Counted from the stretch's first letter, positions 28,722-38,694 are shown. The stretch is DNA of 64,000 nt from Bordetella parapertussis (GCA_943331005.2 CALQJX020000004.1:62001-126000); one strand, 5' to 3'. Notes: generated by a model not told the origin, from the sequence alone. Program-made: numbers and translations.

Positions 28722-28756
28722 TTGTGTTATTAGGCGGCCTATTGGTTCCCATTTGT

Positions 28757-29485
28757 TTAGTGTTTGTTCCAGATGCTCCATCCGGCTTCGGCCTGCAGCA
28801 TCAGCATCTCAAATCCGTTTTTGATGGTGGCGCCCCGTTCCTTACCCTTTATCAGAAACTGAGTTTCCTCCGGGTTATAAATAAGGTCATAAAGCAGGTG
28901 TTCTGCACCTATACCTTCATAGGGCAAAGGGGGCATTGCATCCACATCCGGATACATGCCTATAGGAGTGGCATTAACTATGAGCTGATGCGCCGCAATT
29001 ATTTCTGGGGTCAGCGACTGATAGGTGTAAGCACCGGCTGCATTGCCCGATGTTACTATGCTGAATGGAATGCCCAACTGAGATAATACGTATGCTATTG
29101 TCTTAGAAGACCCGCCAGATCCCAGTATAAGCGCCCGGGAATGGTTCCCGGTAAGCAAGGGTACCAGACTTTTCTCAAATCCGTCGGCATCGGTGTTGTA
29201 ACCCTTTATGTATCCTTTATTTATAGAAAGACAGTTGGCAGCACCTATTGTAGCAGCTACAGCATCCATTTCCTGCAAGTAGGGCATTATAGCTTCTTTG
29301 TAGGGAGAGGTAACATTTAGCCCCGCAATATTGGGGTGAGACTGTAGCAATGAGGGTAATTCCGTTATGTGTTTCAGGGGGAATGCTTCGTAAGTAGCGT
29401 TTATTTCCAGTCCGGCGAATTTTTTTCTGAAGTAAGCCGGTGAAAAAGAATGTGAAAGCGGGTAACCGATAATTCCGTAATTCAA
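28757..29485 (-). CDS. aroE: Shikimate dehydrogenase
   Basis: 242 aa with TTG start at 29485: the conserved opening NYGIIGYPLSHSFSPAYF fixes it. Substrate-binding residues lie in GLNVTSPYKEAI (Lys) and NTDADGF (Asp); the NADP-binding loop is ALILGSGGSSKTIAYVL, and NATPIGMYPD is the standard AroE signature. Converts 3-dehydroshikimate to shikimate. Slightly short (usual 260-280), but all motifs are present. Convergent with the methyltransferase gene. Confidence 0.92.
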   Translation of the reverse strand: MNYGIIGYPLSHSFSPAYFRKKFAGLEINATYEAFPLKHITELPSLLQSHPNIAGLNVTSPYKEAIMPYLQEMDAVAATIGAANCLSINKGYIKGYNTDADGFEKSLVPLLTGNHSRALILGSGGSSKTIAYVLSQLGIPFSIVTSGNAAGAYTYQSLTPEIIAAHQLIVNATPIGMYPDVDAMPPLPYEGIGAEHLLYDLIYNPEETQFLIKGKERGATIKNGFEMLMLQAEAGWSIWNKH

Positions 29486-29680
29486 GGCTGGGGGGTGTAT
29501 TAATGTCTTCTGAACAATATGCTAATGATGTCAATTCACTATCCTAACAAAATTGAGAAATATGGATGAATAGGAAATTAGTATTTATACAGAGATGTGG
29601 ATAATGTAGTTGATAAAATAGAATAGGTCCTTGCCGCTCATAGATGGGATGCTATAAGAGCTGCTCAGAAAAAGAAAACA

Positions 29681-31789
29681 TTAGTTTGAAAGTACAAAGG
29701 CACCTTGTGTTGCGGTGTTGTGTAGTGTCACTCCCGCATTTTTACAGTCAAAGGATATTCGCTCCATCTGGCGATCGTTATACCTGTTGCCTACCACTAC
29801 CATGTCCGGAGTCACAGTTTTGAAAAGTGCTTTCAGGTTGGGTGTTCCCGGTGTGTTTAGGATCAGGTAGTTTACCGGGAAGTGCCCTGTGCCTATCAGT
29901 TTGTCATTTAGTACCAGTACTGTTTTGCCATTAAGGCTGAATAACTCCTGCCGCGGCATTTGCATTTCTTCCCATGCCCGCCAGCCAATGTGTGCGGGCC
30001 TTATGGCATAGTTTATTTTACGGGGCATCAGGGTGTCGGTGTAGAGTATGGAGTATCTGTTCCCCATCATCATATCGGCATGATGAGTATTAGCTACATT
30101 ATATACAATGAATTTTTGCTGGTGCAGCCTGTTCCATTCATTTACACATAGCGATGCCAGCAAAACACAGGCTGCAGCAAGTCCTGTCAGTAAGGCCTTA
30201 TTCTTTCCTAGTAAAATGTAAGTGGTTATTCCGGCTATGAGCACATAGAAAACCAGTGTCTCATACCCGTTTATCATTATGAAGCGGAAAGATGTGGGTC
30301 CGGCATTTTGCAGATGCCCCACTATGATACTGAACAGTTCCACGAGGTAGGAGATGAAAGTAGCTATAGGCTGTGCTATGGCCGCTATCGGGCTGAATAG
30401 TACTAAGGCTACTCCTGCCACCAATGTTATACCCATGAACATGAATGCGGCAATATTGGCAAATGCAAACATCAGCGGATAGGTATGGAAATAATACATT
30501 ACCACCGGTGCAACCAGCAGTTCTGCTGCTATACTCATACTCACCAGGCTGCCAAACATATCGCCTGCGGTAAAGGCTAACTTTTTCAGTCGGTTATCTC
30601 CAGGTTTTACTATTCTGCCTGTAATTGGCAATAAGGCATATACCGGTTTATAAAAGATAAGTATAGATAATACTGCTATGAAGGATAGTTGAAAGCCAAT
30701 AGAGAAAAGCCACGCAGGTTCAGAGCATAGCAGGGCGAATGCTGCTGCCATCAATTGATTGAGTCCGTTCCTGTTCTTTTGCAGCAAAATGCCGAAAGCA
30801 AGTATAGAGAACATAACAGCTGCTCGCATAGCCGATGGTTGCGCACCTGCCATCAGCACATAGAACCATATTATGGGCAGAGCTACTGCATATTTTACCC
30901 ACAGGTACTTTTTGTGCCGTATCCAGCCCAGCAAAAACGCAACCACTATAAAAAAGATAGTGATGTTGCCGCCGGATATAGCTATGATATGTACTATCCC
31001 CGTATCGGCATAGGCCTGCCGCAGGTCTTCATCCAGGTTTATCTCATCGCCCATTATCATGGCCTGCAGCAAACCTCTGGCTTTGTCTTTCCCAAGGTAG
31101 GTGCTAAGCTGGTTCATGCTCCAGTCATGTGCCCGTTCTGTAATGGGAGCATACAAATTGTTGCCTGCTCCTGTCAGCCGCACGGCATTCATGTTGCAGT
31201 ATTGCCTGAAGATGATGTTGTTGCGGGCACAGTGGGTAGCATAGCTGAACTCGAACGGATTGCCTGCATCTGTTATGGCTTCCCAGTTGCCGGGTATCAG
31301 TATGGTGTCGCCTTTATGTAGCTTCATGGGTTGTGTGCCTTTCTCCAGATACACAAATGCCTTGCCGGTCACTGCTGTGCAGCGCCCGCTATCCACGCTC
31401 TGTATCACATGTAACTGCAGTTTCCAAGTTTTTTCTTTTTCGGCCGGAATAGTAGTGATCCTCGCCACATATTCCGCTGTGGGAGATAAATGGTTGCCGA
31501 ACCAAGATCTGTTGTTTCGGATATCGTTAAATGCCGATACAGACATGCCTGCGGCAAACAGCAGCAGGTTGGCAATAAAAAAAGTGATTATTGTTTGGCT
31601 GTATTTACTTAGAAGCAGCCCCACCATGGCTACAAAAAGTATACCTGCTGTTGCACCATACCATGTTGGTGGTACAGATAGCAGCAAGCCCATATAATAT
31701 GCAAGTATTCCTGCTGCAAAAGGCAGCAGTACACGGAAAAAGGGGGCTTTCTCCCAGAAATATGCTTTGTTGATGGGCCAGCGGCTCAT
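29681..31789 (-). CDS. comEC: ComEC/Rec2 family DNA-uptake channel protein
   Basis: 702 aa from ATG 31789. N-terminal helices, a DUF4131-like beta domain (about 100-230), then the competence channel core: DTGIVHIIAISGGNITIFF, LMAGAQPSAMRAAVMF, FQLSFIAVLSILIF and further helices. The C-terminal metallo-beta-lactamase domain seen in Bacillus ComEC is absent; instead there is a roughly 130-residue soluble tail. It should pass single-stranded DNA across the inner membrane. No other competence gene is adjacent. Confidence 0.88.
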   Translation of the reverse strand: MSRWPINKAYFWEKAPFFRVLLPFAAGILAYYMGLLLSVPPTWYGATAGILFVAMVGLLLSKYSQTIITFFIANLLLFAAGMSVSAFNDIRNNRSWFGNHLSPTAEYVARITTIPAEKEKTWKLQLHVIQSVDSGRCTAVTGKAFVYLEKGTQPMKLHKGDTILIPGNWEAITDAGNPFEFSYATHCARNNIIFRQYCNMNAVRLTGAGNNLYAPITERAHDWSMNQLSTYLGKDKARGLLQAMIMGDEINLDEDLRQAYADTGIVHIIAISGGNITIFFIVVAFLLGWIRHKKYLWVKYAVALPIIWFYVLMAGAQPSAMRAAVMFSILAFGILLQKNRNGLNQLMAAAFALLCSEPAWLFSIGFQLSFIAVLSILIFYKPVYALLPITGRIVKPGDNRLKKLAFTAGDMFGSLVSMSIAAELLVAPVVMYYFHTYPLMFAFANIAAFMFMGITLVAGVALVLFSPIAAIAQPIATFISYLVELFSIIVGHLQNAGPTSFRFIMINGYETLVFYVLIAGITTYILLGKNKALLTGLAAACVLLASLCVNEWNRLHQQKFIVYNVANTHHADMMMGNRYSILYTDTLMPRKINYAIRPAHIGWRAWEEMQMPRQELFSLNGKTVLVLNDKLIGTGHFPVNYLILNTPGTPNLKALFKTVTPDMVVVGNRYNDRQMERISFDCKNAGVTLHNTATQGAFVLSN

Positions 31790-31896
31790 GATGTGTTGCG
31801 GGTGAAAGGTACAAATCATATTGGTAAATACAATATGGATTATCTCCTATTAACAATTAGAATGTAAACGAAAAAGAGGTAAAGAATTGTAACATG

Positions 31897-31904
31897 TATA
31901 TTTG
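31897..31904 (+). promoter_or_regulatory. -7 box for BIG2/T9SS gene
   Basis: TATATTTG, exact consensus, 71 bases upstream of ATG 31976. Confidence 0.6.
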
Positions 31905-31975
31905 CTGGCAATTACTCACATTTGCCCTTTCTGTTACGTCATGTATAAGACAAACAGGATCTTAACTAAACAAGT

Positions 31976-33898
31976 ATGAAAAAAACATTCTTTATTTTCT
32001 CCTTTTTATTTGCTGTGCTTTTTAGTGGTCAGGCATTTTCTGCTATATCTGGTTCAGGTATAGTTTGTATGGGCACCCCAAGGTATCTGTGCGGAGACAC
32101 GGCATCCGCTGCCACTGCCACATGGAGCAGTAGTAATATGGCCGTGGCAACTGTAGCTGCTACCGGCACTTCTTGTGCTATGGTTACAGGTGTTTCGGTT
32201 GGTACGGCTATCATTTCTTGCATACAGTCTTCTGTACTTTCTACAATTACCGTTACTGTAAACCCCGCTGTGGCACCCGTTACTGGTAGTGGTGGACCTA
32301 TATGTGTTGGCGCCACAACCTCGCTGTCATGTGCTACTCCGGGTGGTACCTGGAGCAGTGGTTATACTTATGTGGCAACAGCTGCTGCCACTGGTATAGT
32401 TACAGGTGTTCATGGCGGTACAGCGAATATCTATTACACACTTAGCACTGGTTGTAGTTCATCAATGGTAGTAACAGTATCTGGTACTCCCCCTGTAGAT
32501 TCTGTAACTGGGGCTGCCTCGGTTTGTGTAGGTGCTACCACAACTTATTCATGTACCACTACCTCAGGTGTGTGGAGCAGCAGTAATCCATCAGTAGCTA
32601 CTGTTAGTAGTACCGGTGTTGTAACCGGCATTGCTGCTGGTTTTGCAATTATCAGTTACGCTGTTACAGGCTCTTGTGGCACAGGCACTGGTACTCGGTA
32701 CATATCAGTTATCAGTGGCTCCTCTGCTGGTACAATATCCGGAGCTTCTACAGTAGGTATTGGTCTTACTACTACATTGTCTTCAACAGCAGGTGGTGGC
32801 ACATGGAGCAGCAGCAGCACTGCGGTTGCTACTGTTGCTGCATCAGGTGTTGTAACCGGTGTTGCGGTAGGTACAGCTGTTATCACATATTCAGTTACAG
32901 GCTGCGGAGGCCCTGCTTATACAACTACTACTCTTACCGTTACTACTGCCAATTGTATCTCGGGAGATGTACTCTTCTCAGGAGCTACTTATTCAGGTAC
33001 AGTAAAAGTGTGGCTCATCAAATACAATGCTGCTACGCTTATGCTCACTGCTGTCGATTCTCAGGTAGTATCTGCCATTTCTTCCGGCACATCTGCGCAT
33101 TATGCATTCTGCGGCATGGGCACCGACTCTTTCAGGGTAAAAGCAGCTTGTCTTGATACTATGTTTACTGGTACTACTACAGGTTACCAGCCTACTTATC
33201 ACAATGCCAGTCCTTTCTGGAGCACCGCTTCAGTAGTTTATCATACTGCAGGCACACACGATATGGGAAAGAACATTACCATGAGCTTCGGTACTGTAAC
33301 ATCTGGTCCGGGCTTCATAGCTGGTGATGTGACCATGGGCGCCAACAAGGGTACTGCCGGGGGTGTACCTGCAGTAAATATGCTTATGTATTGTGTGAAC
33401 AGTACTACAGGTGCTGTAATGCAAAAGACCTATACCAATACGTTGGGTCATTACTCTTTCAGCAGCCTGCCTGTTGGTCAGTCATACAAGATCTATCCTG
33501 AGATGATCAACTACGCAACTACGCCATATCCGCCGATCACACTCACTACAGGTACTCCTTCTATGTCAGTAGCCGGTTTCGAGCAGCATACACTGTCACA
33601 TACCATCACTCCTATTATCAGCGCGGTCAATGACCTTTCTGTAGCAGCTGGCAGTATTGCAGTATTCCCCAACCCTGCAACAGGTTCATTCAATGTGCAG
33701 TGGAATGTTGCAAAAAACAGCACAGGTTCGGTTAGTATCATTGATGTTACCGGTCGTCAGGTATCTTCAATAAACATTGATATGACTGCAGGTGCAGGTA
33801 CATCTGTTATACCTGTCAGCCACATTGCAGCTGGTATCTACGTGGTGCGTGTAGCAGCAGATGGTTTTATCCGCAATTTCAGGGTAGAGATCCGTTAA
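31976..33898 (+). CDS. Secreted BIG2-repeat protein with T9SS sorting domain
   Basis: 640 aa. Signal peptide MKKTFFIFSFLFAVLFSGQAFS. Four BIG2-like repeats, each of the form TWSSSNxxVATVxxTGVVTGVxxGTAxISY (about 40-330), are followed by a carboxypeptidase-regulatory-like/SdrD-B-like beta segment (about 330-560). The T9SS type A C-terminal domain is FPNPATGSFNVQWNV, IDVTGRQV, IAAGIYVVRV, RNFRVEIR. Shares its repeat grammar with the 10607-13522 protein. Surface adhesin or structural protein; ligand unknown. Ends just before a terminator shared with the convergent trpG-like gene. Confidence 0.85.
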   Translation: MKKTFFIFSFLFAVLFSGQAFSAISGSGIVCMGTPRYLCGDTASAATATWSSSNMAVATVAATGTSCAMVTGVSVGTAIISCIQSSVLSTITVTVNPAVAPVTGSGGPICVGATTSLSCATPGGTWSSGYTYVATAAATGIVTGVHGGTANIYYTLSTGCSSSMVVTVSGTPPVDSVTGAASVCVGATTTYSCTTTSGVWSSSNPSVATVSSTGVVTGIAAGFAIISYAVTGSCGTGTGTRYISVISGSSAGTISGASTVGIGLTTTLSSTAGGGTWSSSSTAVATVAASGVVTGVAVGTAVITYSVTGCGGPAYTTTTLTVTTANCISGDVLFSGATYSGTVKVWLIKYNAATLMLTAVDSQVVSAISSGTSAHYAFCGMGTDSFRVKAACLDTMFTGTTTGYQPTYHNASPFWSTASVVYHTAGTHDMGKNITMSFGTVTSGPGFIAGDVTMGANKGTAGGVPAVNMLMYCVNSTTGAVMQKTYTNTLGHYSFSSLPVGQSYKIYPEMINYATTPYPPITLTTGTPSMSVAGFEQHTLSHTITPIISAVNDLSVAAGSIAVFPNPATGSFNVQWNVAKNSTGSVSIIDVTGRQVSSINIDMTAGAGTSVIPVSHIAAGIYVVRVAADGFIRNFRVEIR

Positions 33899-33924
33899 TT
33901 TATAAAACAGAAAATGATAGTACA

Positions 33925-33957
33925 CGGAGTCTGGCATTTGCCGGGCTCCGTTTTTTT
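33925..33957 (+). terminator. Terminator after BIG2/T9SS gene
   Basis: Hairpin CGGAGTCTGGC / GCCGGGCTCCG (two G-T pairs) with an ATTT loop and seven T; its T-run overlaps the stop of the convergent gene. Confidence 0.8.
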
Positions 33958-34519
33958 AAGGCATAGCTGCCCAGTTTTGCAGCATCTGCAATCCATGTTC
34001 TGTACCCACCGATTCCGGGTGAAACTGAACGCCAGTGCAGTGGTGGTGTTTGTGGGCAAGCGCCATCAGTGTAGCATCTTCGGTATAGGCAAGTGCCTGC
34101 AGATCTGTGCCCTGCAGTTGTTCTATGGCCAGCGAATGGTACCGCATCACAGTACAAGGAGATGGTATGCCTGCAAACAAAGGATGGTTGTTGTGGGTGA
34201 TATCGCTGGTCTTGCCGTGCATAGGGTAGGCTGCGTGTACCAGCTTGCCACCAAAGAACATCCCCAGTGCCTGGTGGCCCAGGCACACACCCAGTATAGG
34301 TATGCGGTCATGAAAATGAGCAATGGCATCCATAGTAATACCCGCCTGTACCGGCGTCTCCGGTCCCGGCGATAGTATCAGCCTTTCCGGATTCAGAGCG
34401 GCAAGTTGGGCTACACTCAGCTCATCATTCCTGTACACAGCACATTCCCTGCCTGCCTGCAGCAGATAGTGTTGCAGTATCCAGGTAAATGAGTCATAGT
34501 TATCAATGAGTACCCACAT
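33956..34519 (-). CDS. trpG: Anthranilate/aminodeoxychorismate synthase glutaminase subunit
   Basis: 187 aa class I glutamine amidotransferase: MWVLIDNYDSFTWILQHYL, LILSPGPETP, nucleophile C79 in LGVCLGHQALG, and the His167/Glu169 pair in GVQFHPES. It supplies ammonia to TrpE or PabB; which one cannot be told here because no large subunit is adjacent (pabA is the alternative name). Its start overlaps the end of the CvpA gene by 17 bases. Confidence 0.85.
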   Translation of the reverse strand: MWVLIDNYDSFTWILQHYLLQAGRECAVYRNDELSVAQLAALNPERLILSPGPETPVQAGITMDAIAHFHDRIPILGVCLGHQALGMFFGGKLVHAAYPMHGKTSDITHNNHPLFAGIPSPCTVMRYHSLAIEQLQGTDLQALAYTEDATLMALAHKHHHCTGVQFHPESVGTEHGLQMLQNWAAMP

Positions 34520-35054
34520 CGGCAGGTTGTGTATTTACAGTATCAAAGAAGTGTTCCAGCTTCGCAAAAGTATCCTGAACGAATGGGAGTAATTTGCCTG
34601 CCTGCTCAAAGAACCAGGGTGCCAGTGCGGCAAGAGATGGATAGGTTTTAGAGGCTGCTATTGTTGCCGCAGATATAATATGGGCCTTGTCACCTATCCA
34701 TAGCACCGAACTCCACAATATAGTGCCCAGAAAAGCATAGAGCAGCCCGCCCAGCAGTTTATTCACAGTGCCCAGCATCAGCCCGTCAACGGCTTTCTCC
34801 AGTATACGGCCGGTCATGCGCACCAGCAGCACTACGCCTATGAACAGGGCAGCATAACTTACCACCTGTGCCCAGGGCGATGATATATAGCCATTGGCTA
34901 GCAGCCAGCTTGCAAAAGATTGAGAAAGTTTCAGTGCGCAGAGCAGGCCCAGCAATATGGCCAGCACAGAGAAGGCGGCAACAATGAGCCCCTTCATATA
35001 CCCGCGAATGAAGAAGAGAAATATAATAACGATGCCCGTGATGTCCAGTGCCAT
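34503..35054 (-). CDS. CvpA-family membrane protein
   Basis: 183 aa with four predicted membrane helices, starting MALDITGIVIIFLFFIRGYMKGL, which is the CvpA/colicin V production signature (D-x-x-x...G-x-x-G). Overlaps the glutaminase gene. A -7 box lies only seven bases upstream of the ATG (35062-35069), so the leader is very short. Biochemical role poorly defined across the family. Confidence 0.85.
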   Translation of the reverse strand: MALDITGIVIIFLFFIRGYMKGLIVAAFSVLAILLGLLCALKLSQSFASWLLANGYISSPWAQVVSYAALFIGVVLLVRMTGRILEKAVDGLMLGTVNKLLGGLLYAFLGTILWSSVLWIGDKAHIISAATIAASKTYPSLAALAPWFFEQAGKLLPFVQDTFAKLEHFFDTVNTQPADVGTH

Positions 35055-35061
35055 TGCTTCC

Positions 35062-35069
35062 CAAAAGTA
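35062..35069 (-). promoter_or_regulatory. -7 box close to the CvpA start
   Basis: TACTTTTG on the minus strand with seven bases to the ATG, predicting a leader of only a few bases. Confidence 0.5.
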
Positions 35070-35124
35070 AGCAATCCCACGAGTGCAGCAAGGGCATCGT
35101 TATGTATTGAATTTTAAGATCAGA

Positions 35125-35577
35125 TTATTGAGCCAGCAGCAGCTTCACCATTTCAGAAATGGCTTTGCCGTCTGTTTTACCTGCCAGTTGTTTGCTGGCC
35201 ACACCCATTACCTTGCCCATATCTGCAGGTGTTTTGGCACCTACCTGTGCAATAATGGCACTCACCTCGGCTTTCAGCTCTTCTGCACTCATTTGCTGTG
35301 GCAGGAACTTTTCTATGATAGCCAGTTCCTCACGCTCTTTAGCAGCAAGGTCTTCGCGGTTCTGTTTTTCAAAGATTTCCAGCGAGTCGCGGCGTTGTTT
35401 GGCCAACTTCTGCAGCATTTTCAGTTCGGTAGCTTCGGTTATCTCTCCGCTGGCTCCTTCTGCTGTTTTTTCTATGATGATGGCTGCCTTTATAGCGCGC
35501 AGGGTACGTAGCGCAGCTTCGTCCTTGGCACGCATAGCATTTTTCAGCTCATCCATTACTTTCAGTTCTAGAGACAT
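35125..35577 (-). CDS. GatB/YqeY domain protein
   Basis: 150 aa, the standalone YqeY form. Starts MSLELKVMDELKNAMRAKDEAALRTLRAIKAAI, followed by LEIFEKQNREDLAAKEREELAIIEKFLPQQMS and a C-terminal helical part with IIAQVGAKTPADMGKVMGVA. Homologous to the tRNA-binding tail domain of GatB; the free protein's role is unclear (suggested link to aminoacyl-tRNA processes). Confidence 0.88.
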   Translation of the reverse strand: MSLELKVMDELKNAMRAKDEAALRTLRAIKAAIIIEKTAEGASGEITEATELKMLQKLAKQRRDSLEIFEKQNREDLAAKEREELAIIEKFLPQQMSAEELKAEVSAIIAQVGAKTPADMGKVMGVASKQLAGKTDGKAISEMVKLLLAQ

Positions 35578-35644
35578 ATTATTTAGTTATTTGCTCCGGT
35601 TTTTGCTCCGGATGTGGTTAAATAGCTTTGTTTGAGTCCAGTCC

Positions 35645-35986
35645 TTACTTTTCAGACTGCTCCAGTGCATCACTGGCTTTTTTCAGAAAGCTCTTGGCAA
35701 AATCTTTCATTTCGTTGGCAAGGGCTTCATTTCTCGTGGCGCGGTTATACGTATCTGCCATACCGAAGATGGTCTGGTAAAAGAAGTCGTTCATTTCGTC
35801 TACCATCATTTTGCTGGTCCACAGATCTATGCGCAATGCAGACTTTTCCTGGCCGTCCCACAAACCCAGCAATATGGCTTTTGCCTTTTGCCATTCCGGT
35901 ACGCCACCATCCGGTGCGGTCCATTCTATAGATTCAGGCATTTTGTCTTCCGCAAGTTCTACCTGTATGTTGATCGTTGATTTCAT
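35645..35986 (-). CDS. gldC: Gliding motility protein GldC
   Basis: 113 aa from ATG 35986 (MKSTINIQVELAEDKMPESI); the earlier in-frame ATG lies upstream of the promoter box. Contains the family block IEWTAPDGG, then AKAILLGLWDGQEKSALRIDLWTSKMMVDEMNDFFYQT. A small cytoplasmic protein of Bacteroidota gliding/T9SS-linked genomes; its exact role is unknown. No other gld genes are present. A -7 box TACTTTTG lies at 36006-36013. Confidence 0.88.
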   Translation of the reverse strand: MKSTINIQVELAEDKMPESIEWTAPDGGVPEWQKAKAILLGLWDGQEKSALRIDLWTSKMMVDEMNDFFYQTIFGMADTYNRATRNEALANEMKDFAKSFLKKASDALEQSEK

Positions 35987-36005
35987 CAGATTGTTATATG
36001 AGTTG

Positions 36006-36013
36006 CAAAAGTA
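36006..36013 (-). promoter_or_regulatory. -7 box for gldC
   Basis: TACTTTTG on the minus strand, 19 bases before the gldC ATG. Confidence 0.55.
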
Positions 36014-36099
36014 AGGGATATTTTCAGACAGATTGCCCACAGCCACATGCAAGCTATAGGCAGTTAATATGCAGTATGCCTTATTCTCATAGTCTCGGG

Positions 36100-36107
36100 T
36101 ATCTTTG
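36100..36107 (+). promoter_or_regulatory. -7 box for membrane protein 36139
   Basis: TATCTTTG, exact consensus, 31 bases before ATG 36139. It rules out the longer open frame reaching back to 35977. Confidence 0.6.
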
Positions 36108-36138
36108 CATATTATATAAGAGGAGTAATAATATAGAA

Positions 36139-37383
36139 ATGATAAATATTCGGGAAATACTCAACAACAAAGCAGTTACAGGCATATTGCTGGCTCTTGC
36201 TGCTATACCTGTGTTTATTTATCTGTTTTATGTCCACAAATATGCAGTCAATATTCCCCGTCAGGACGATTATGATGTTATGCTGGGGTTCATGTCACGC
36301 TACAAGGCCGCCACTGGTTCCGAAAAACTATCATTGCTTATATCTCAGCACAATGAACACAGAATTGCTGGTTCGCACCTGATATCTGTACTCTACTATA
36401 GTGTTTTCGGAGCGGTCAATTTCCGTCATCTCATATTCATCAACGGCTTCATGCTGCTGTTGAGCTTCGGCATCATAGCTTATTGGATCAGAAAAGCAAT
36501 GCCTCAGTTTTGGGCATTAGTAGTTTTGGTACTCAGTCTCTGCATGTTCGATCTCAATAATGCAGAGAACATGAATTTTGCTTCCTCCGGCATGCAACAC
36601 TATGGCGTGCTGCTGCTTTTTGCAGCGTCTATGTTGTTATACGCTTCCGGCAAAAAGTGGACATTGCCTGTGGCACTCCTGTTGCAGGTGTTGTGTATCT
36701 TCTCCGGCAATAATGGCGTATTGGGGGCAGTGGTGCTGGTATTATTCAATCTCTTGCAGCGCAATAAACCTGCTATCATAGCTTCTCTTGCAGGTCTATT
36801 GGCTTTTGTTCCATTATACTATTATCAGAACAATGGTGATGGCAATAGCTTCTACACATTGGCTCCTGCAAAGGTTTTACCATATTTCCTGCATATAGCC
36901 GGTGCGCACTTCAGCTATACCTATGGTGTGTATGCTGCACTTGCCATTCTGGCCATACTGCTTGTAGTGGTGCCTGCAGGCAAGAAAATGACCAGAGAAA
37001 TGATGCCACTTTTGTGTGTCTTACTCTTTGTTTTGGGTACAATAGCCGGCATTGCTGTTTTCAGAGGTGGCTTGCCGCTCACTTCTTCCTATGCGGGTAT
37101 GTATTACATATATGCGCATTTACTGGTTGCTTTCGCTTTCGCCTTTGTGTTGTATGAGCTGCGCAGCAGGGTATTCGTGTCCATACTCGGTCTTTCAGTT
37201 GCCGGGCTTTTGTCGGTTGCATATTGCTACAGCACACAGGATGGAATCGCTCTGTTTGCTGAATACAGAAATACACTCAAGACCGTTGATTACGATTACC
37301 CGGACAAAGAAAAAGCCCGGCAGATCTCCGAACAGGCCTGCAGTCAGGGTATGTACTGCATAGAGCAGCATAGGCTAGACTGA
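36139..37383 (+). CDS. Multi-pass membrane protein, GT-C-like, unknown
   Basis: 414 aa from ATG 36139. About ten membrane helices. After the first helix comes an extracytoplasmic loop with NIPRQDDYDVM (acidic pair) and then ISQHNEHRIAGSHL; this acidic-loop-then-His pattern occurs in GT-C-fold glycosyltransferases and related uncharacterised Bacteroidota proteins. The C-terminal soluble tail is DYPDKEKARQISEQAC. Possible role in surface glycan assembly, inferred only from topology. Confidence 0.65.
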   Translation: MINIREILNNKAVTGILLALAAIPVFIYLFYVHKYAVNIPRQDDYDVMLGFMSRYKAATGSEKLSLLISQHNEHRIAGSHLISVLYYSVFGAVNFRHLIFINGFMLLLSFGIIAYWIRKAMPQFWALVVLVLSLCMFDLNNAENMNFASSGMQHYGVLLLFAASMLLYASGKKWTLPVALLLQVLCIFSGNNGVLGAVVLVLFNLLQRNKPAIIASLAGLLAFVPLYYYQNNGDGNSFYTLAPAKVLPYFLHIAGAHFSYTYGVYAALAILAILLVVVPAGKKMTREMMPLLCVLLFVLGTIAGIAVFRGGLPLTSSYAGMYYIYAHLLVAFAFAFVLYELRSRVFVSILGLSVAGLLSVAYCYSTQDGIALFAEYRNTLKTVDYDYPDKEKARQISEQACSQGMYCIEQHRLD

Positions 37384-37541
37384 TCTTCATTCGGGTATTT
37401 ACCGTAGATGCTGTTAGGTAATACAGATCAAAGTATATCAATGAGACCGGCTTTAGCCTGTTTTATTGTATATGCCTATCAAATCAAAATATCTGCTGTC
37501 CCTATTATTTTCCTACTTTTACCTCCCGAAAAGATCTCCTG

Positions 37542-38669
37542 ATGAGTGAGCTGAAAAGTTTGTACGAGCGCGCTATGCGCTTTGAGTTTTTGAGTGCGGA
37601 AGAAGGTATTTATCTCTATGAGCATGCCCCTCTTACCGAACTCATGTATGTGGCCAACGAGCTGCGTAAGATACAGGTGCCGCATGGCAAGGTTACATGG
37701 ATCATAGACAGGAATGTGAACACTACAAATGTGTGCATAGCCAACTGTAAATTCTGCAACTTCTACCGCATTCCCGGTCACCCGGAATCTTATATCACAG
37801 ATATAGAGACCTACAAAAAGAAGATCGATGAGACCTTCAGGTATGGTGGCGAGCAGCTGTTGCTGCAAGGTGGCCATCACCCCGATCTGGGTCTTGAATA
37901 TTATGTAGATCTCTTCAGTACGCTGAAGAAATTATACCCGACACTGAAGTTGCACGCACTCGGTCCGCCAGAGATCGCACACATCACCAAGCTGGCTAAG
38001 AGTACACACCGCGAGGTGCTGCAGGCGCTTATGGCTGCCGGTCTCGATAGTTTGCCCGGTGCCGGTGCCGAGATCCTCGACGACAGGGTACGCAGGCTGG
38101 TATCAAACGGCAAATGCGGCGCACAGGAATGGCTCGATGTGATGCACGAAGCACATAATCTGGGGCTTACTACCAGTGCCACTATGATGTTTGGTCACGT
38201 AGAAACACTGCAGGAACGTTTCGAACATCTGGTGAAGCTGCGCGATACACAGGCTAAAAAGCCTGAAGATGCAAATGGCTTCCTGGCATTCATTCCATGG
38301 ACCTTCCAGGATGTAGATACCTTACTGGAACGTATACGTGGCACCAAGAACAACACTACTCCCGAAGAGTACATCCGTATGATAGCGCTCAGCCGCATCA
38401 TGCTGCCCAATGTAAAGAACATACAGGCATCATGGCTCACAGTGGGCAAGCAGGTAGCGCAGATCTGTCTGCATGCAGGTGCCAACGATTTTGGTTCTAT
38501 AATGATAGAAGAAAACGTAGTAAGTGCAGCTGGTGCGCCGCACAGGTTCACTTCCCGCAGCATTCAGGACAGTATCCGCGAAGCGGGTTTCGAGCCGCAG
38601 CTGCGCAACCAGCAATATGAGTTCCGCGAAATGCCGCAGGTACTCGAAGAGCAGGTGATCACCTACTAA
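37542..38669 (+). CDS. mqnC: Cyclic dehypoxanthine futalosine synthase (MqnC)
   Basis: 375 aa radical SAM enzyme. Cluster cysteines C65-x3-C69-x2-C72 in NVCIANCKFCNFYR. LLLQGGHHPDLGLEYY, SLPGAGAEIL, and ASWLTVGKQVAQICLHAGANDFGS with MIEENVVSAAG separate MqnC from MqnE. Third dedicated step of the futalosine route to menaquinone. Its presence implies this organism makes menaquinone by mqn genes, not men genes. No other mqn gene is in the window. A strong terminator follows. Confidence 0.93.
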   Translation: MSELKSLYERAMRFEFLSAEEGIYLYEHAPLTELMYVANELRKIQVPHGKVTWIIDRNVNTTNVCIANCKFCNFYRIPGHPESYITDIETYKKKIDETFRYGGEQLLLQGGHHPDLGLEYYVDLFSTLKKLYPTLKLHALGPPEIAHITKLAKSTHREVLQALMAAGLDSLPGAGAEILDDRVRRLVSNGKCGAQEWLDVMHEAHNLGLTTSATMMFGHVETLQERFEHLVKLRDTQAKKPEDANGFLAFIPWTFQDVDTLLERIRGTKNNTTPEEYIRMIALSRIMLPNVKNIQASWLTVGKQVAQICLHAGANDFGSIMIEENVVSAAGAPHRFTSRSIQDSIREAGFEPQLRNQQYEFREMPQVLEEQVITY

Positions 38670-38694
38670 GCTGATTCAACAATACTTTAATACC